Source: Imperialibacter sp964351395
GTDB taxonomy: Bacteria; Bacteroidota; Bacteroidia; Cytophagales; Cyclobacteriaceae
NCBI GenBank assembly: GCA_964351395.1
Contig: CAYGOF010000004.1
Coordinates: forward strand, 124,001 to 188,000
DNA length: 64,000 nt
Reading direction: 5' to 3'
Position 1 is the first letter of the stretch; every line of letters begins with the position of its first letter. The translations under genes were made by a program, and so were the position numbers. The notes beneath the pieces were generated by a model. It made no database searches. It had not been told where the DNA came from and worked only from the letters and a program-made list of their open reading frames with translations. Positions 8,857-18,110 of the stretch are shown here, piece after piece.

Positions 8857-9837
8857 ATGAAAGACTACAGCATACTTCTTTATTACTGCTATGCCAGGAT
8901 CGAGGATCCAGAAGCATTCAGAGTTCAGCATCACCTTTATTGCATTGAGAACAACCTGAAAGGCAGGATCATCATTGCACAAGAAGGAATAAATGGCACC
9001 ATCAGCGGACGCCGCGAAGATTGCGAGCGTTACATGAATGACTTAAAGGCCGATCCAAGATTTGCCCACACCGATTTCAAGGTCGATCACAACGATGCAA
9101 ATGCCTTCGCTAAACTGCATGTGAGGGTCAAGCCCGAAATTGTCCACTCAAGCCTGAAGCATATCGACCCCAATGCCCGAACTGGCACTTATGTAGAGCC
9201 TGCGGAGTTCAAAGAAATACTGAAGAACAAAACTGACGACGTCGTGATTCTAGATGTCAGATCAAATTACGAGCACTCACTTGGGAGATTCAAAGACGCA
9301 GTGACCCTGGACATCGATAATTTTAGGGATTTTCCTGAAAAGGTGGAAGAACTAAAGTTATTAAAAGACAAAAAAATAGTTACCTACTGCACAGGAGGTA
9401 TAAAATGTGAAAAAGCCAGTGCGTTTTTGCTGGAACAGGGGTTTGAAAACGTATATCAACTCCACGGCGGAATTATCAAATATGGCATGGAAGAGGCAAC
9501 TCAGGGCGAAGATTTTGAGGGCAAATGCTATGTGTTTGATAACAGGGTGGCGGTCGATGTTAATAAAGTCAACCCCAAGGTAGTCTCCACGTGCTACGTT
9601 TGCGGAACCACCAGCGATCGTATGGTGAATTGCGCCAATGCGGAATGCAATCGACATGTGCCTATATGCGAAAAATGCGGATGGGAAATGGATGGTGCCT
9701 GTTCCGACGAATGTAAATCGCACCCGGAGAAAAGGGCTTACGATGGAACAGGCTACTATCAAAAGGAAATGAATGGCTACAATCCGTATCGCGGCTTATA
9801 TAGAAAAAAGGAAGAAGAGCCTCAGTGCAATCCATAA
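8857..9837 (+). CDS. trhO: tRNA uridine(34) hydroxylase, rhodanese-like
   Basis: Cytoplasmic enzyme (YceA/UPF0176 family) that hydroxylates uridine 34 of tRNAs to 5-hydroxyuridine. The N-terminal ferredoxin-like domain has AQEGINGTISG (about 41-51), the rhodanese domain spans about 115-220 with the active-site loop YCTGGIKCEK (Cys178, Cys184), and the C-terminal ~75 residues are Cys-rich (pairs CYVCG, CANAEC, CEKCG, CSDEC), probably binding zinc. I start at the ATG at 8857 (MKDYS) since homologues begin there; the longer start at 8794 adds 21 unrelated residues. The nucleoside phosphorylase starts six bases after the stop, so both probably share a transcript. Confidence 0.94.
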   Translation: MKDYSILLYYCYARIEDPEAFRVQHHLYCIENNLKGRIIIAQEGINGTISGRREDCERYMNDLKADPRFAHTDFKVDHNDANAFAKLHVRVKPEIVHSSLKHIDPNARTGTYVEPAEFKEILKNKTDDVVILDVRSNYEHSLGRFKDAVTLDIDNFRDFPEKVEELKLLKDKKIVTYCTGGIKCEKASAFLLEQGFENVYQLHGGIIKYGMEEATQGEDFEGKCYVFDNRVAVDVNKVNPKVVSTCYVCGTTSDRMVNCANAECNRHVPICEKCGWEMDGACSDECKSHPEKRAYDGTGYYQKEMNGYNPYRGLYRKKEEEPQCNP

Positions 9838-9843
9838 ATTAGG

Positions 9844-10701
9844 ATGGCAAGAATCCCAGAATCAGAGCTTATTCTTAACCCCGATGGAAGCGTCTATCAT
9901 CTCAATTTGCTTCCCGAGCATATTGCAGATACGATCATTGCAGTAGGCGACCCTGGGCGAGTTCATCAGGTGAGTCAGTATTTTGACTCGATTGAATTCG
10001 AAATGAACAAAAGGGAATTCATTACCCACACTGGCTACCTTAATAAGAAACGCATCACCGTCATTAGCTCAGGTATCGGAACGGATAATGTAGAGATACT
10101 GCTGACAGAATTGGATGCCCTTGCCAATATTGACCTACAAACCAGGGAACCTAAAAAGAAACTGAAAAGCCTTGATATTATTCGAATAGGCACCTCTGGG
10201 GCTATTCAAGAAGACATCCGACTGGGTAGTTACGTCGTTTCTGAACATGCTATTGGCTTTGATACCCTTGGTTTTTTCTATCAATACCCCCAATCAGCTA
10301 AAGAAGCCTCGATCGGAACGAAGTTGCGGGAGTCTATAGGGTTAGGCTTCACCCCCTATGTTGTGAAAGGTTCTGACAAACTACTGACCAAGTATGCATT
10401 TGATATGGTCAAAGGCAATACAGTTACCTCGCCTGGCTTTTATGCCCCGCAGGGGAGGGCACTCCGACTTCCCATCAATCATCCGGGAATAGTTGATAAA
10501 CTGATGTATTTTCATGAAGGAGATTTTTGGGTGACAAACTTTGAAATGGAAACGGCAGGTTACTATGGGCTTTGCAAACTAATGGGCCACAACATGATCA
10601 GCCTTAATGCCATTGTTGCCAACAGGGTAAAGAACACTTTTTCAAAGAACCCAATGAAGGTGGTTGATGGACTTATCAAAAAAGTTCTCTCCAGCATATA
10701 G
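9844..10701 (+). CDS. Nucleoside phosphorylase (uridine phosphorylase-like)
   Basis: PNP/UDP phosphorylase superfamily member that would cleave nucleosides with phosphate to give base and ribose-1-phosphate. Seen are the phosphate-binding AVGDPGRV (about 34-41), GIGTDNVEILL, the IRIGTSGAIQ strand, and NFEMETAGYYGL, which holds the substrate-binding Glu-Met-Glu. Length (285) and these motifs fit NP-I family hexameric or dimeric enzymes; uridine is the likeliest substrate but purines are not excluded. It follows trhO after six bases. No terminator is visible after it; the next 120 bases hold the yceI control region. Confidence 0.93.
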   Translation: MARIPESELILNPDGSVYHLNLLPEHIADTIIAVGDPGRVHQVSQYFDSIEFEMNKREFITHTGYLNKKRITVISSGIGTDNVEILLTELDALANIDLQTREPKKKLKSLDIIRIGTSGAIQEDIRLGSYVVSEHAIGFDTLGFFYQYPQSAKEASIGTKLRESIGLGFTPYVVKGSDKLLTKYAFDMVKGNTVTSPGFYAPQGRALRLPINHPGIVDKLMYFHEGDFWVTNFEMETAGYYGLCKLMGHNMISLNAIVANRVKNTFSKNPMKVVDGLIKKVLSSI

Positions 10702-10725
10702 CTTCTAGTTTAATCAAAGCCATTT

Positions 10726-10800
10726 TGTGAAATATTTTCATCAGATGTGAAACATTTCCACTCTCTCAAATGTATATACATGTACATACATATAAATACA
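10726..10800. promoter_or_regulatory. Phased operator-like repeats upstream of yceI
   Basis: Two related dyads, TGTGAAATATTTTCA (10726-10740) and TGTGAAACATTTCCA (10746-10760), begin exactly 20 bases apart, that is two helical turns. Directly after come three tandem 10-mers, TGTATATACA, TGTACATACA and TATAAATACA (10771-10800), sharing 8 of 10 positions and one turn apart. The first 10-mer is a perfect palindrome. The arrangement looks like cooperative binding sites for a dimeric regulator; which one is unknown. Confidence 0.45.
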
Positions 10801-10821
10801 TCAATACTAAACTAAAAACGC

Positions 10822-11406
10822 ATGTTAAGTACAATTTTCACATCATTGGTTTTTCTGTTGGTTAACCCAACAGTTGACGACGCAAAGGCAATTTTCAAGG
10901 TAAGTACTGCAGAAAGCAAGGTAGTGTGGACTGGCGAAAAATTAGCCGGTACTCACACCGGTACCATCAACATCACTCAAGGAGACCTTCAATTTGATGG
11001 TGACAACCTTACGGGTGGTTCGTTCACTATTGATATGAACAGTATCGTTGATACTGATCTTGAAGGTGAATACAAAACAAAACTAGAAGGGCACCTAAAG
11101 TCCGACGATTTCTTTGGAGTGGCAAGTTATCCAACTTCTACTTTCAAAATTACCAGCTTAAAATCAACTGGAAACAACAAGTATGAGGTGACAGGTGATA
11201 TTACTATCAAAGGCACTACTGAGAAGATCACTTTTCCTACAGAACTGGCAATCAAGGGTAGTCAAGTAACTGCGAATTCAAAAATCACAGTTGATAGGTC
11301 GAAATTTAATGTGAAGTATGGCTCTAAAAGCTTCTTCGCGGAGATTGGTGACAAAGTAATCTATGATGAGTTTGTGCTTGACGTCACACTTATTGCGACC
11401 AAGTAA
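10822..11406 (+). CDS. YceI family periplasmic protein
   Basis: Lipocalin-like protein of the YceI family, which bind polyprenyl or other amphipathic chains in the periplasm and are often induced by stress. N-terminal signal peptide (about residues 1-22, hydrophobic SLVFLLV). Family blocks: WTGEKLAGTHTGTI, GGSFTIDMNSI, LEGHLKSDDFF, YPTSTFKITS, KGTTEKITFP and the C-terminal DEFVLDVTL. Single gene, preceded by a long control region with phased repeats and followed by a strong terminator, so it is a monocistronic, probably regulated unit. No cytochrome b561 neighbour, which accompanies yceI in Proteobacteria. Confidence 0.94.
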   Translation: MLSTIFTSLVFLLVNPTVDDAKAIFKVSTAESKVVWTGEKLAGTHTGTINITQGDLQFDGDNLTGGSFTIDMNSIVDTDLEGEYKTKLEGHLKSDDFFGVASYPTSTFKITSLKSTGNNKYEVTGDITIKGTTEKITFPTELAIKGSQVTANSKITVDRSKFNVKYGSKSFFAEIGDKVIYDEFVLDVTLIATK

Positions 11407-11429
11407 TTTAGCTAGATTACAAATAATGG

Positions 11430-11463
11430 AGCCGGATCGGAAAACTGATCCGGCTTTTCTTTT
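11430..11463 (+). terminator. Rho-independent terminator of yceI
   Basis: Eleven-base-pair stem (11430-11440 with 11445-11455, one G-U pair, core GCCGGATC/GATCCGGC), loop AAAA, then a T-rich run TTTTCTTTT. It starts 24 bases after the yceI stop. Confidence 0.92.
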
Positions 11464-11532
11464 GTATTTTTGGCACAGCATTTGTCAGCAATAGAGCAAC
11501 ACTTCTTTTCGAAGCATTTTTAAACTAACGGT

Positions 11533-12150
11533 ATGAGAAATTTTTTAATCGCTGCCTTTTTCATTGCGTCAAGCGCAGCCAATGCTCAACAAATAGTCAC
11601 AGATTTTGAGTCTCAAAAAAAGAGCATTATCAAAATGGAGTTTTTCTCTCCATTGACAGGAAACACCACTTTTGGTTATGAGAGGTACATCAAGGACTGG
11701 ATTTCATGGGAGGCTAAGGTTGGAATCATAGGTTTAGGCCTTGACCCCAATGAAATTGATCCTGGCGGAGCACTTTTCCGTGTTGGACCCAAATTCAAGC
11801 TCAATCCTGATTTCGTTACGGATGGAATGAAAGGTTCTCACTTGTTGAGTGGAAAATATATCAAACCGGAAGTAGCCATGAGCTTTTTTGCTCAAGAAAA
11901 CATAGTATACGATGAATTCAGTGGTAGAGAGTCAAGGAACAGAGAGGATTATTCAGCCGTGGCAATTTTGATAAATTACGGTCGCCAGTATGTGCTTGCG
12001 GATGTCATGAGCCTCGATTACCATGTGGGACTTGGCTATGGGTTTAATAGCGGTGGTGAAGGAAGATACAATTATAGTCACGCTTCAGGTGGGAGTGACT
12101 TTCCAATTGCTGTGTCTGCTGGTTTCACGATTGGATTTCTTTTGAAGTAA
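11533..12150 (+). CDS. Probable outer-membrane beta-barrel protein
   Basis: 205 residues with a clear signal peptide (MRNFLIAAFFIASSAANA) and alternating hydrophobic/aromatic strands ending in FTIGFLLK, a C terminus typical of small eight-stranded barrels in Bacteroidota. No family recognised. The strands around NTTFGYERYIKDW, LFRVGPKFKL and LDYHVGLGYGFN look like amphipathic barrel strands. A TAttTTTG box sits at 11465-11472, just after the yceI terminator, giving it an independent promoter. Convergent with the DUF2157 gene 54 bases away. Function unknown; could be any small OprF/OmpW-like or DUF3575-like barrel. Confidence 0.75.
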   Translation: MRNFLIAAFFIASSAANAQQIVTDFESQKKSIIKMEFFSPLTGNTTFGYERYIKDWISWEAKVGIIGLGLDPNEIDPGGALFRVGPKFKLNPDFVTDGMKGSHLLSGKYIKPEVAMSFFAQENIVYDEFSGRESRNREDYSAVAILINYGRQYVLADVMSLDYHVGLGYGFNSGGEGRYNYSHASGGSDFPIAVSAGFTIGFLLK

Positions 12151-12204
12151 GCGATTTTGGTAGAAATATTGTATCCGTCTGATGGGATCAAACCTGCTAG
12201 ACGG

Positions 12205-13242
12205 CTATTTCTTTTTTCTTCCAAGGTTCCAGAGTGTCTCAGCTTTTTTGCCCAGCAACCAAAAGATGATGGCCAATATGATGAAGAATACTGCTTTGTG
12301 AAGCGTATCCCATCCGTATTCAACATACCTCGACAACAAATTGATAATAAGGAAAACAAGCCCAAAATCACGACTTAGGAAATCATCGTTTTTTAGTCCA
12401 TAGATAATAGCCACTATACTTACTGCTGCCATCAGAACAGCCCAGCCCCACAGCTCCATCTGATTGACTTCGCTCCAAATATCAAAGTCTGTATGATTCC
12501 CTAAAATGGATAGCAACCAAAGTGATACAAACAGCTGAAAAAGGCCGAAGGTGTAAGTAGTAGATCTAAATTGCCGTGTCAATGGACGGTTAAGTAGAAA
12601 TGACCCACCTACAATCAGAAAACTGAAGAGAGAAAAACGCAAAGGATAGTTCATTCCCCAGAATAGCCCTTCCCAATCGGTTACATACCCTGTTTCTGTT
12701 CCAAACCAGCTGCCCATTGCGATCAGAAAAAATAACCAGATCATTTTTGAACCCACTGCAAAAGCAACCGCTGCATAAATAACTGTAAGCAGTAAAATGA
12801 TAAGAGAGAAATGACCTGAACCTGTGTCGAATTGCAAGCCCAGAAAAGTGGCAGCCACTGCCGTGCTGACTACGCCGAGAATAAACAGTGCCTCAGTGCT
12901 GTATACCTGTTCCGGCTTGCTTGCTTTCCTTCTAAACCCAAACATGTAAAAGAAGACAGCAATCACGGTAAAGAGCAGGCTTTTTACCCAATGAGGAGCG
13001 TCAATCAGGTCCTCAATTAACTGCATCACCCATTCGTCGGCCAGGAGTAAAAAAACACTCACGATGATGGACCCAATGGCAAAAAGAAAAGCGTAAAAAG
13101 ATAGGCGCTGCCAGTCAAAACCAACTGGTTTTAAGTCACTATTGAGCTTTTCTGACGTGCTCGTGTCGATCAGTCCCGATTCCTCCCAATGGGCGATGGC
13201 TTTTTTAATTATTTCCGCTTCCTTTTTTCCGGTTTGAAGCAT
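12205..13242 (-). CDS. DUF2157 domain membrane protein
   Basis: 345-residue inner-membrane protein with a soluble N-terminal helical segment (about 1-45, HWEESGLIDTSTSEKL, the DUF2157 signature) followed by about nine to ten membrane helices. DUF2157 proteins are widespread in Bacteroidota and have no proven role. The ATG lies two bases after the stop of the Uup-like ATPase gene, so translation is probably coupled, though a functional link is not implied. The short C-terminal tail is strongly basic (GRKKK). Ends 54 bases from the convergent barrel gene. Confidence 0.9.
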   Translation of the reverse strand: MLQTGKKEAEIIKKAIAHWEESGLIDTSTSEKLNSDLKPVGFDWQRLSFYAFLFAIGSIIVSVFLLLADEWVMQLIEDLIDAPHWVKSLLFTVIAVFFYMFGFRRKASKPEQVYSTEALFILGVVSTAVAATFLGLQFDTGSGHFSLIILLLTVIYAAVAFAVGSKMIWLFFLIAMGSWFGTETGYVTDWEGLFWGMNYPLRFSLFSFLIVGGSFLLNRPLTRQFRSTTYTFGLFQLFVSLWLLSILGNHTDFDIWSEVNQMELWGWAVLMAAVSIVAIIYGLKNDDFLSRDFGLVFLIINLLSRYVEYGWDTLHKAVFFIILAIIFWLLGKKAETLWNLGRKKK

Positions 13243-13244
13243 GG

Positions 13245-15113
13245 TTAGCCATTTAGTTCAGAAAGTTCAAGCCAACGCAACTCTTTTTCTTCCAATAAAA
13301 GGTCAATTTCTTCGACTTTGGATGCCCATTCGGATAGTTCTTCATGTGAACCACTACCACCATTCAACTTTTTAATCAAGCCTTCTTTTTTTGCTTCCAG
13401 TTGTTTGATTTCGGTTTCAATGCTTTCCAGCTCTCTCTTTTCTTTGTAAGAAAGCGCCTTTTTTTCTGTTGGTTTTGGTGTTTCCTTAGGCTTTTCTTTG
13501 GCAGCAGGCTTTTCGACTTTGGCAGCTTTCTCTGCCTGCTGCTCCCTGAAGTCTGTGTAGTTGCCTGGGAAGTCGTGGATAACTCCGTCGCCTTCAAATA
13601 CAAACAGGTGATCTGTGGTACGATCAAGGAAGTAACGATCGTGAGAAACCACCATCAAACAACCCGGGAAACCTTCAAGGAAGTCCTCGAGCACATTCAA
13701 TGTCGTAATATCAAGATCATTGGTTGGTTCGTCGAGAATCAGGAAGTTTGGGTTCTTGGCAAGGATCAACAGCAACTGTAAACGGCGCTTTTCACCACCA
13801 CTTAGTTTGCCAATGATTTGGTATTGTTTTTCAGGTGGAAACAGGAACCTCGTAAGCAGTTGAGATGCCGTGATGATGGTGCCATCAGGCCCAGGATGTA
13901 CCTCGGCTACTTCCTTCACAGCTTCAATTACTTTTTGGCTATCGTTGAAGGTGAAGTCTTCCTGGGTATAGTATCCGAACATGGTGTTCACCCCTTTGTC
14001 GGTACTACCTCCGTTTGGCAGCTGCTTTCCTGTTAGGATATTGAGAAATGTGGTTTTGCCAGCACCGTTTTTACCAACTATCCCAATACGGTCATTTTTC
14101 TTGAAAGTGTAATTGAACTTATTAAGAATGGTGATATCATCATAAGCATGGGATACGTCTTTTAATTCCATGATCTTGCCACCTAGTCGGCGCCCTTCAG
14201 CATGGAGTTCCACTTTTTCCTGACCTATCTTTTTTGAAGCGGTTTCTTTGATGCCTTCAAAGGCTTCCACTCTGTATTTTGCTTTCGTTCCTCTCGCTCT
14301 CGGCTGTTTGCGGATCCAGTCCAGCTCTTTTTTCATTAAATTCCGTGCCTTGTCAACCACTGTAGACTCCAGCGCTTGTCTTTCCGATTTTTTCTCCAAA
14401 AAATAGGCATAGTTGCCTTGATAGCGGTTCATTTGGCCACCATCAAGCTCGAAGATCAGGTTACAGACGTTGTCGAGGAAGTACCTGTCGTGGGTAATGA
14501 GGAGGAGCGTGGTGTTTTGTGTAGCCAGGTGTTTCTCCAACCATTCTACGGTTGCAAGGTCAAGGTGGTTAGTCGGTTCGTCCAGTAGGAGCACGTCTGG
14601 CTGCTCGATAAGGATTTTGGCCAGCGCCACTCTTTTCTTCTGACCGCCAGAAAGTGTACCCATCAGTATATCTACATCTAGCAGGCCCATTTGACCTATT
14701 ACCTGACGAACGAATGCTTCGAAATCCCAGGCCTGCAGCTCGTCCATTTTTTCGAGTACACCGTCAGGAAAATCCTTGCCATGGTGTTCGGCCTGGTACA
14801 TGGCCTCTTCGTAATCGCGAATGGCCCTGATCATTGGAGAGTTAGCTTCAAAAAGAGTGTCCAGAATAGAAGTTTCCGGATCGAACTCAGGCTGCTGGGG
14901 CAAGTAGGACACCTTAAAGTCCTTGCGAATGGAAACTTTACCGCCATCGGCCGCTTCCCATCCGGCAATTGTTTTTAAAAGTGTTGATTTCCCACATCCA
15001 TTTACGCCAATAATAGCCGCTTTTTCTCCCTGAGCTAAGCCAAAAGTAAGATTGGTGAATAATGGTTTGTCGGTGAATGACTTGGCAAGATTTTCTACTG
15101 AAATTATATTCAT
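13245..15113 (-). CDS. uup: ABC-F ATPase, Uup-like
   Basis: Soluble duplicated ABC ATPase of the ABC-F family, which acts at ribosomes or on branched DNA rather than in transport. First domain: Walker A GVNGCGKST (about 36-44), signature LSGGQKKR, LLLDEPTNHLDL. Second domain: GKNGAGKTT, LSGGEKRR, LILDEPTNDLD. After the second domain comes a Lys/Glu/Pro-rich linker (about 535-560) and a C-terminal coiled coil, the feature that separates Uup from EttA and YbiT. 622 residues is normal. A TAcTTTTG box (15152-15159, minus strand) lies about 40 bases upstream. The first signature Walker A has Cys in place of the usual Ala or Ser before GKS, which is tolerated. Confidence 0.92.
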   Translation of the reverse strand: MNIISVENLAKSFTDKPLFTNLTFGLAQGEKAAIIGVNGCGKSTLLKTIAGWEAADGGKVSIRKDFKVSYLPQQPEFDPETSILDTLFEANSPMIRAIRDYEEAMYQAEHHGKDFPDGVLEKMDELQAWDFEAFVRQVIGQMGLLDVDILMGTLSGGQKKRVALAKILIEQPDVLLLDEPTNHLDLATVEWLEKHLATQNTTLLLITHDRYFLDNVCNLIFELDGGQMNRYQGNYAYFLEKKSERQALESTVVDKARNLMKKELDWIRKQPRARGTKAKYRVEAFEGIKETASKKIGQEKVELHAEGRRLGGKIMELKDVSHAYDDITILNKFNYTFKKNDRIGIVGKNGAGKTTFLNILTGKQLPNGGSTDKGVNTMFGYYTQEDFTFNDSQKVIEAVKEVAEVHPGPDGTIITASQLLTRFLFPPEKQYQIIGKLSGGEKRRLQLLLILAKNPNFLILDEPTNDLDITTLNVLEDFLEGFPGCLMVVSHDRYFLDRTTDHLFVFEGDGVIHDFPGNYTDFREQQAEKAAKVEKPAAKEKPKETPKPTEKKALSYKEKRELESIETEIKQLEAKKEGLIKKLNGGSGSHEELSEWASKVEEIDLLLEEKELRWLELSELNG

Positions 15114-15208
15114 TGCGCCTGCGGCTGTTATTAGTTATTTGAATCTGGGTGCAAAAGTACCAGAAGCAGATCACGATTAACTAATAACAACCAACAAATA
15201 ACTTGTCG

Positions 15209-15493
15209 CTAGCTTTTCATTTTTTTGAAAGCGGCTTCTGCTGCAGCCCGAATTTCGCCAATGGCATTTTCTAGGTGCTCTCTCACTTCAATCCATTTGG
15301 GCTCATTACTTGCTTTAAATGATTCGAATTCAGCTTCCAGCTTCTCTTTTTGGCCTTTCAATTCTTCAATTTTCTCCTCTATTTCATCCGTCAGGCCGTC
15401 TTTTTTCTTTTTGCCCTCAACGATTAACTGATCAATTTTTTTACCTAATTCGGAAAGTAATGATTCTACTTTACCTTGTTCTTCTGTTGACAT
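15209..15493 (-). CDS. Small charged coiled-coil protein
   Basis: 94 residues beginning MSTEEQGKVES, almost entirely helical and charged, with a heptad-like Leu/Ile pattern from about 5 to 58 (ELGKKIDQL, EEIEEKIEELKGQKEKLEAEF) and a C-terminal amphipathic helix with PKWIEVREHLENAIGEI. No signal peptide. I prefer the ATG at 15493 over 15571, since the extra 26 residues are low-complexity and overlap the adjacent kinase gene. The C-terminal pattern is reminiscent of the cyanobacterial sll1863-type stress proteins, but that is a weak resemblance. Lies between the lipid kinase and uup on the same strand. Confidence 0.7.
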   Translation of the reverse strand: MSTEEQGKVESLLSELGKKIDQLIVEGKKKKDGLTDEIEEKIEELKGQKEKLEAEFESFKASNEPKWIEVREHLENAIGEIRAAAEAAFKKMKS

Positions 15494-15539
15494 AGCTGCA
15501 GGATTTGTTTGATAAGGGAAGGTAGAAGGATAGGGGGAT

Positions 15540-16415
15540 TTATGCAATGACTTTGACGCCTTTACGCACAACTTTGAGTTTAATCTTGTTCACCTTGGCT
15601 CTGGCCTCTCCATCGATATGAAGGTAAATGCCTTTTTTTGACTCGATGGTTGCTTTCTTAACGGCATACTCTTTTTGTAGGCGTGATTCGTGAATGGACT
15701 TGCTGAACAGCTGCCATACGAGAAAAGGAACATCCAACCACCGGAATTTCTTTAACACGACAATATTTACTTTACCGTCGTCTAACTGTGCTTTTGGTGC
15801 GATAAAGGCATTGTTTCCAAACTGGGTACTGTTAGCGAAACTTACCATCATGGCTTTCTCTTTGATGGTTTTGCCCTTGAATGAAATTTTCACCAAACGG
15901 TCTTTCGACTTGCCGAATTCCTCCAGCGTGATTTTCGCATAAGACTTCAGACCTCTTACCTTGAGGTTTTTAAACTTATGCGCGACTTTGGCGTCGAAGC
16001 CAATACCGGCCACGTTAACAAAGCTGTCGTCATTGATCTTCACATAGTCAATTGCCTTTACCTTACCGTTGTTCAGTGCACTAAAGGCTCCTTCCATATT
16101 CATCGGAATGTTGAGCGTGCGAGCCAGGCCATTTCCGGACCCAGAAGGTATCACACCAAACCATTTCTTTGAGCCAAGTACTCCTTTGAAAACTTCGTTC
16201 ACAGTGCCGTCGCCGCCCACTGCAATAAAGCCATCGAACTCCTCGAGTCGTGCTTTAATTGTTTCAGTGCCATCGCCCGCATGTGTGGTAATATGCATTT
16301 CGTAGCTAAACAGGGTGTGGTCCAGCCATTTCTTAATCAGGGCTTCTTCAAACTTGTGGGTGCGGGTGCCAGCAGTTGGGTTGACGATGAAAAGGATTCT
16401 TTTTCTTGATGGCAT
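15540..16415 (-). CDS. Diacylglycerol kinase family lipid kinase (YegS-like)
   Basis: Cytoplasmic lipid kinase related to DgkB/YegS, phosphorylating diacylglycerol or a similar lipid with ATP. Motifs: IVNPTAGT (about 10-17), the nucleotide-binding AVGGDGTVNE (65-74) and IPSGSGNGLAR (about 88-98), then GIGFDAKVA in the second domain. Start set at the ATG at 16415 (MPSRKRILF), where the fold begins; the longer 16475 start would run into ade. The ade stop is one base upstream, so the two are in one operon. 291 residues is the usual size. Confidence 0.9.
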   Translation of the reverse strand: MPSRKRILFIVNPTAGTRTHKFEEALIKKWLDHTLFSYEMHITTHAGDGTETIKARLEEFDGFIAVGGDGTVNEVFKGVLGSKKWFGVIPSGSGNGLARTLNIPMNMEGAFSALNNGKVKAIDYVKINDDSFVNVAGIGFDAKVAHKFKNLKVRGLKSYAKITLEEFGKSKDRLVKISFKGKTIKEKAMMVSFANSTQFGNNAFIAPKAQLDDGKVNIVVLKKFRWLDVPFLVWQLFSKSIHESRLQKEYAVKKATIESKKGIYLHIDGEARAKVNKIKLKVVRKGVKVIA

Positions 16416-16416
16416 T

Positions 16417-18033
16417 TTACTCTTTGAAAAGTGGCACAAAGCTAAACCTTTCGCCATCAAAAAGTCCCTGGTCACTCAATTTTAACATAGGGATAACAAG
16501 CAGTGCCATAAAGGATAAGGTCATAAATGGGGCGGAAAGCGTAGCGCCCAATGCCTTTGCCATTAGGTCAATTTCTTGATACTTCTTACCCACTGTATGG
16601 CCGTCTTCAATGGCCATAAGGCCGGCAACAGGTAGTGGCAGCACTTTTTTTTGACCTTTACCAACAACGGCCACGCCACCTTTCTGTTCAATCACAAGAT
16701 TAACCGCTTCACATATCGCTTCGTCGGACACACCTACGACCAGAATGTTATGAGAATCGTGACCAACGGTAGATGCGATGGCCCCTTGTTTTATCCCAAA
16801 ATTCCGAATAAAGCCCAGCGATGGCTGCTGGTCACTGTACCTATTCACAACGGCAAATTTCAATACATCGTGCTCAATGGATGTTTGTGTATCCAGATGT
16901 AGAAGATGCGTGTCAAACCAGGCTTCCCTGGTAATAAGTTGCCCGTCGAGTGCTTCGATAACCCGGGCTTTTTTCCCTTCAATGGCCACTTTGAAGTCAG
17001 TTGGCTTTTTTGGTAGGCAGTTAAATTGGTTAATGGGAATGCAGGGCGATGTGGTAAACAATGACGTGTTGCTTTCAGCCACTTTTTGTCCGTCTATCCA
17101 GGTTTGCTTTATCGCGAAGGTTTCGAGGCTATCTACTATAATGAAATCGGCTGGGTCACCTATTCTTAATAGACCTACGTCCAGTCCATAGTGCGCTACA
17201 GGATTAATGCAGGCAGCAGCCAATACGTCAAAAAGATCATGTCCTTTTTTTAGCGCTCTGACCACAAGTTGGTTGATATGACCTTCGATTAGGTTGTCAG
17301 GATGCTTGTCGTCTGAGCAAAACATCAATTGACTCGCATGGTCTTTTATTAATGGAATGAGTGCTTCGAAATTTTTCGCAGCACTTCCTTCTCTGATGAG
17401 AATTTTCATGCCAGCTTTTAGCTTGTCGATTGCCTCTTCGATGGTGAAGCATTCGTGATCAGTGCTAATGCCCGCGGCAATATAGTTGGCTGCATCTTTG
17501 CCTTTAAGCCCTGGTGCATGACCATCAACAGGCTTGCCATGTTTTTGCGCCACCTTAATCTTGTCCATTACTAGCGCATCCCGATGAAGCACGCCAGGCC
17601 AATTCATCATTTCCGCCAGGTACTTTATTTCGGGCTTTAATAGAAGATAGTCGATGTCTTCTGCGGTGATGATAGCACCTGCTGTTTCGAAAGGTGTGGC
17701 AGGCACACAGGAAGGTGCTCCAAAATTAAACTTGAGCGGAACGGTCTTCGCATTGTCGATCATGAACTCCACGCCAGCGACACCCAGCACGTTACCGATT
17801 TCATGGGGATCAGACACCGTGGCTACGGTTCCGTGGGTCACAGCCAGCTTAGCAAATTCCGACGGAACCAGCATGGAGCTTTCAATGTGCACATGCGCAT
17901 CGATAAAACCGGGCAGAATAAACTGTGTAGGAGCATTCGAAAGCTCTTCGATCCGGTCGATCCGACCATTTGAAATGGTTAATCTGCCAGGGTAAATCCT
18001 TCTGCCTTGAATGTCTATAATCTGTCCTTCCAT
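16417..18033 (-). CDS. ade: Adenine deaminase
   Basis: Amidohydrolase converting adenine to hypoxanthine for purine salvage. The metal-binding motif PGFIDAHVHIESS is at about 41-53 (His47, His49), with VSDPHEIGNV downstream and CSDDKHPD near the middle; the C-terminal domain has VGHDSHNILVVG. 538 residues is typical of the AdeC class. Followed after one base by the lipid kinase. Its upstream region carries one of the inverted repeats that border the GxxExxY gene, so its promoter either overlaps that repeat or has been displaced. Confidence 0.95.
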   Translation of the reverse strand: MEGQIIDIQGRRIYPGRLTISNGRIDRIEELSNAPTQFILPGFIDAHVHIESSMLVPSEFAKLAVTHGTVATVSDPHEIGNVLGVAGVEFMIDNAKTVPLKFNFGAPSCVPATPFETAGAIITAEDIDYLLLKPEIKYLAEMMNWPGVLHRDALVMDKIKVAQKHGKPVDGHAPGLKGKDAANYIAAGISTDHECFTIEEAIDKLKAGMKILIREGSAAKNFEALIPLIKDHASQLMFCSDDKHPDNLIEGHINQLVVRALKKGHDLFDVLAAACINPVAHYGLDVGLLRIGDPADFIIVDSLETFAIKQTWIDGQKVAESNTSLFTTSPCIPINQFNCLPKKPTDFKVAIEGKKARVIEALDGQLITREAWFDTHLLHLDTQTSIEHDVLKFAVVNRYSDQQPSLGFIRNFGIKQGAIASTVGHDSHNILVVGVSDEAICEAVNLVIEQKGGVAVVGKGQKKVLPLPVAGLMAIEDGHTVGKKYQEIDLMAKALGATLSAPFMTLSFMALLVIPMLKLSDQGLFDGERFSFVPLFKE

Positions 18034-18047
18034 TTTATTGTCTTTAT

Positions 18048-18088
18048 TAGGATTTATAAGATTAAAAGATGGTAAGATTAGTATTTTG
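18048..18088. repeat. Left inverted repeat flanking the GxxExxY gene
   Basis: Begins TAGGATTTATAAGATTAA. Its first 18 bases match the reverse complement of 18513-18530 at 16 positions. The remaining ~20 bases are built of the same AGAT/GGATT words and end ATTTTG on both sides, with a gap of six bases. Located between ade and the GxxExxY start. Confidence 0.55.
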
Positions 18089-18110
18089 TGTTAAAAATTG
18101 ATCAAAAGGG

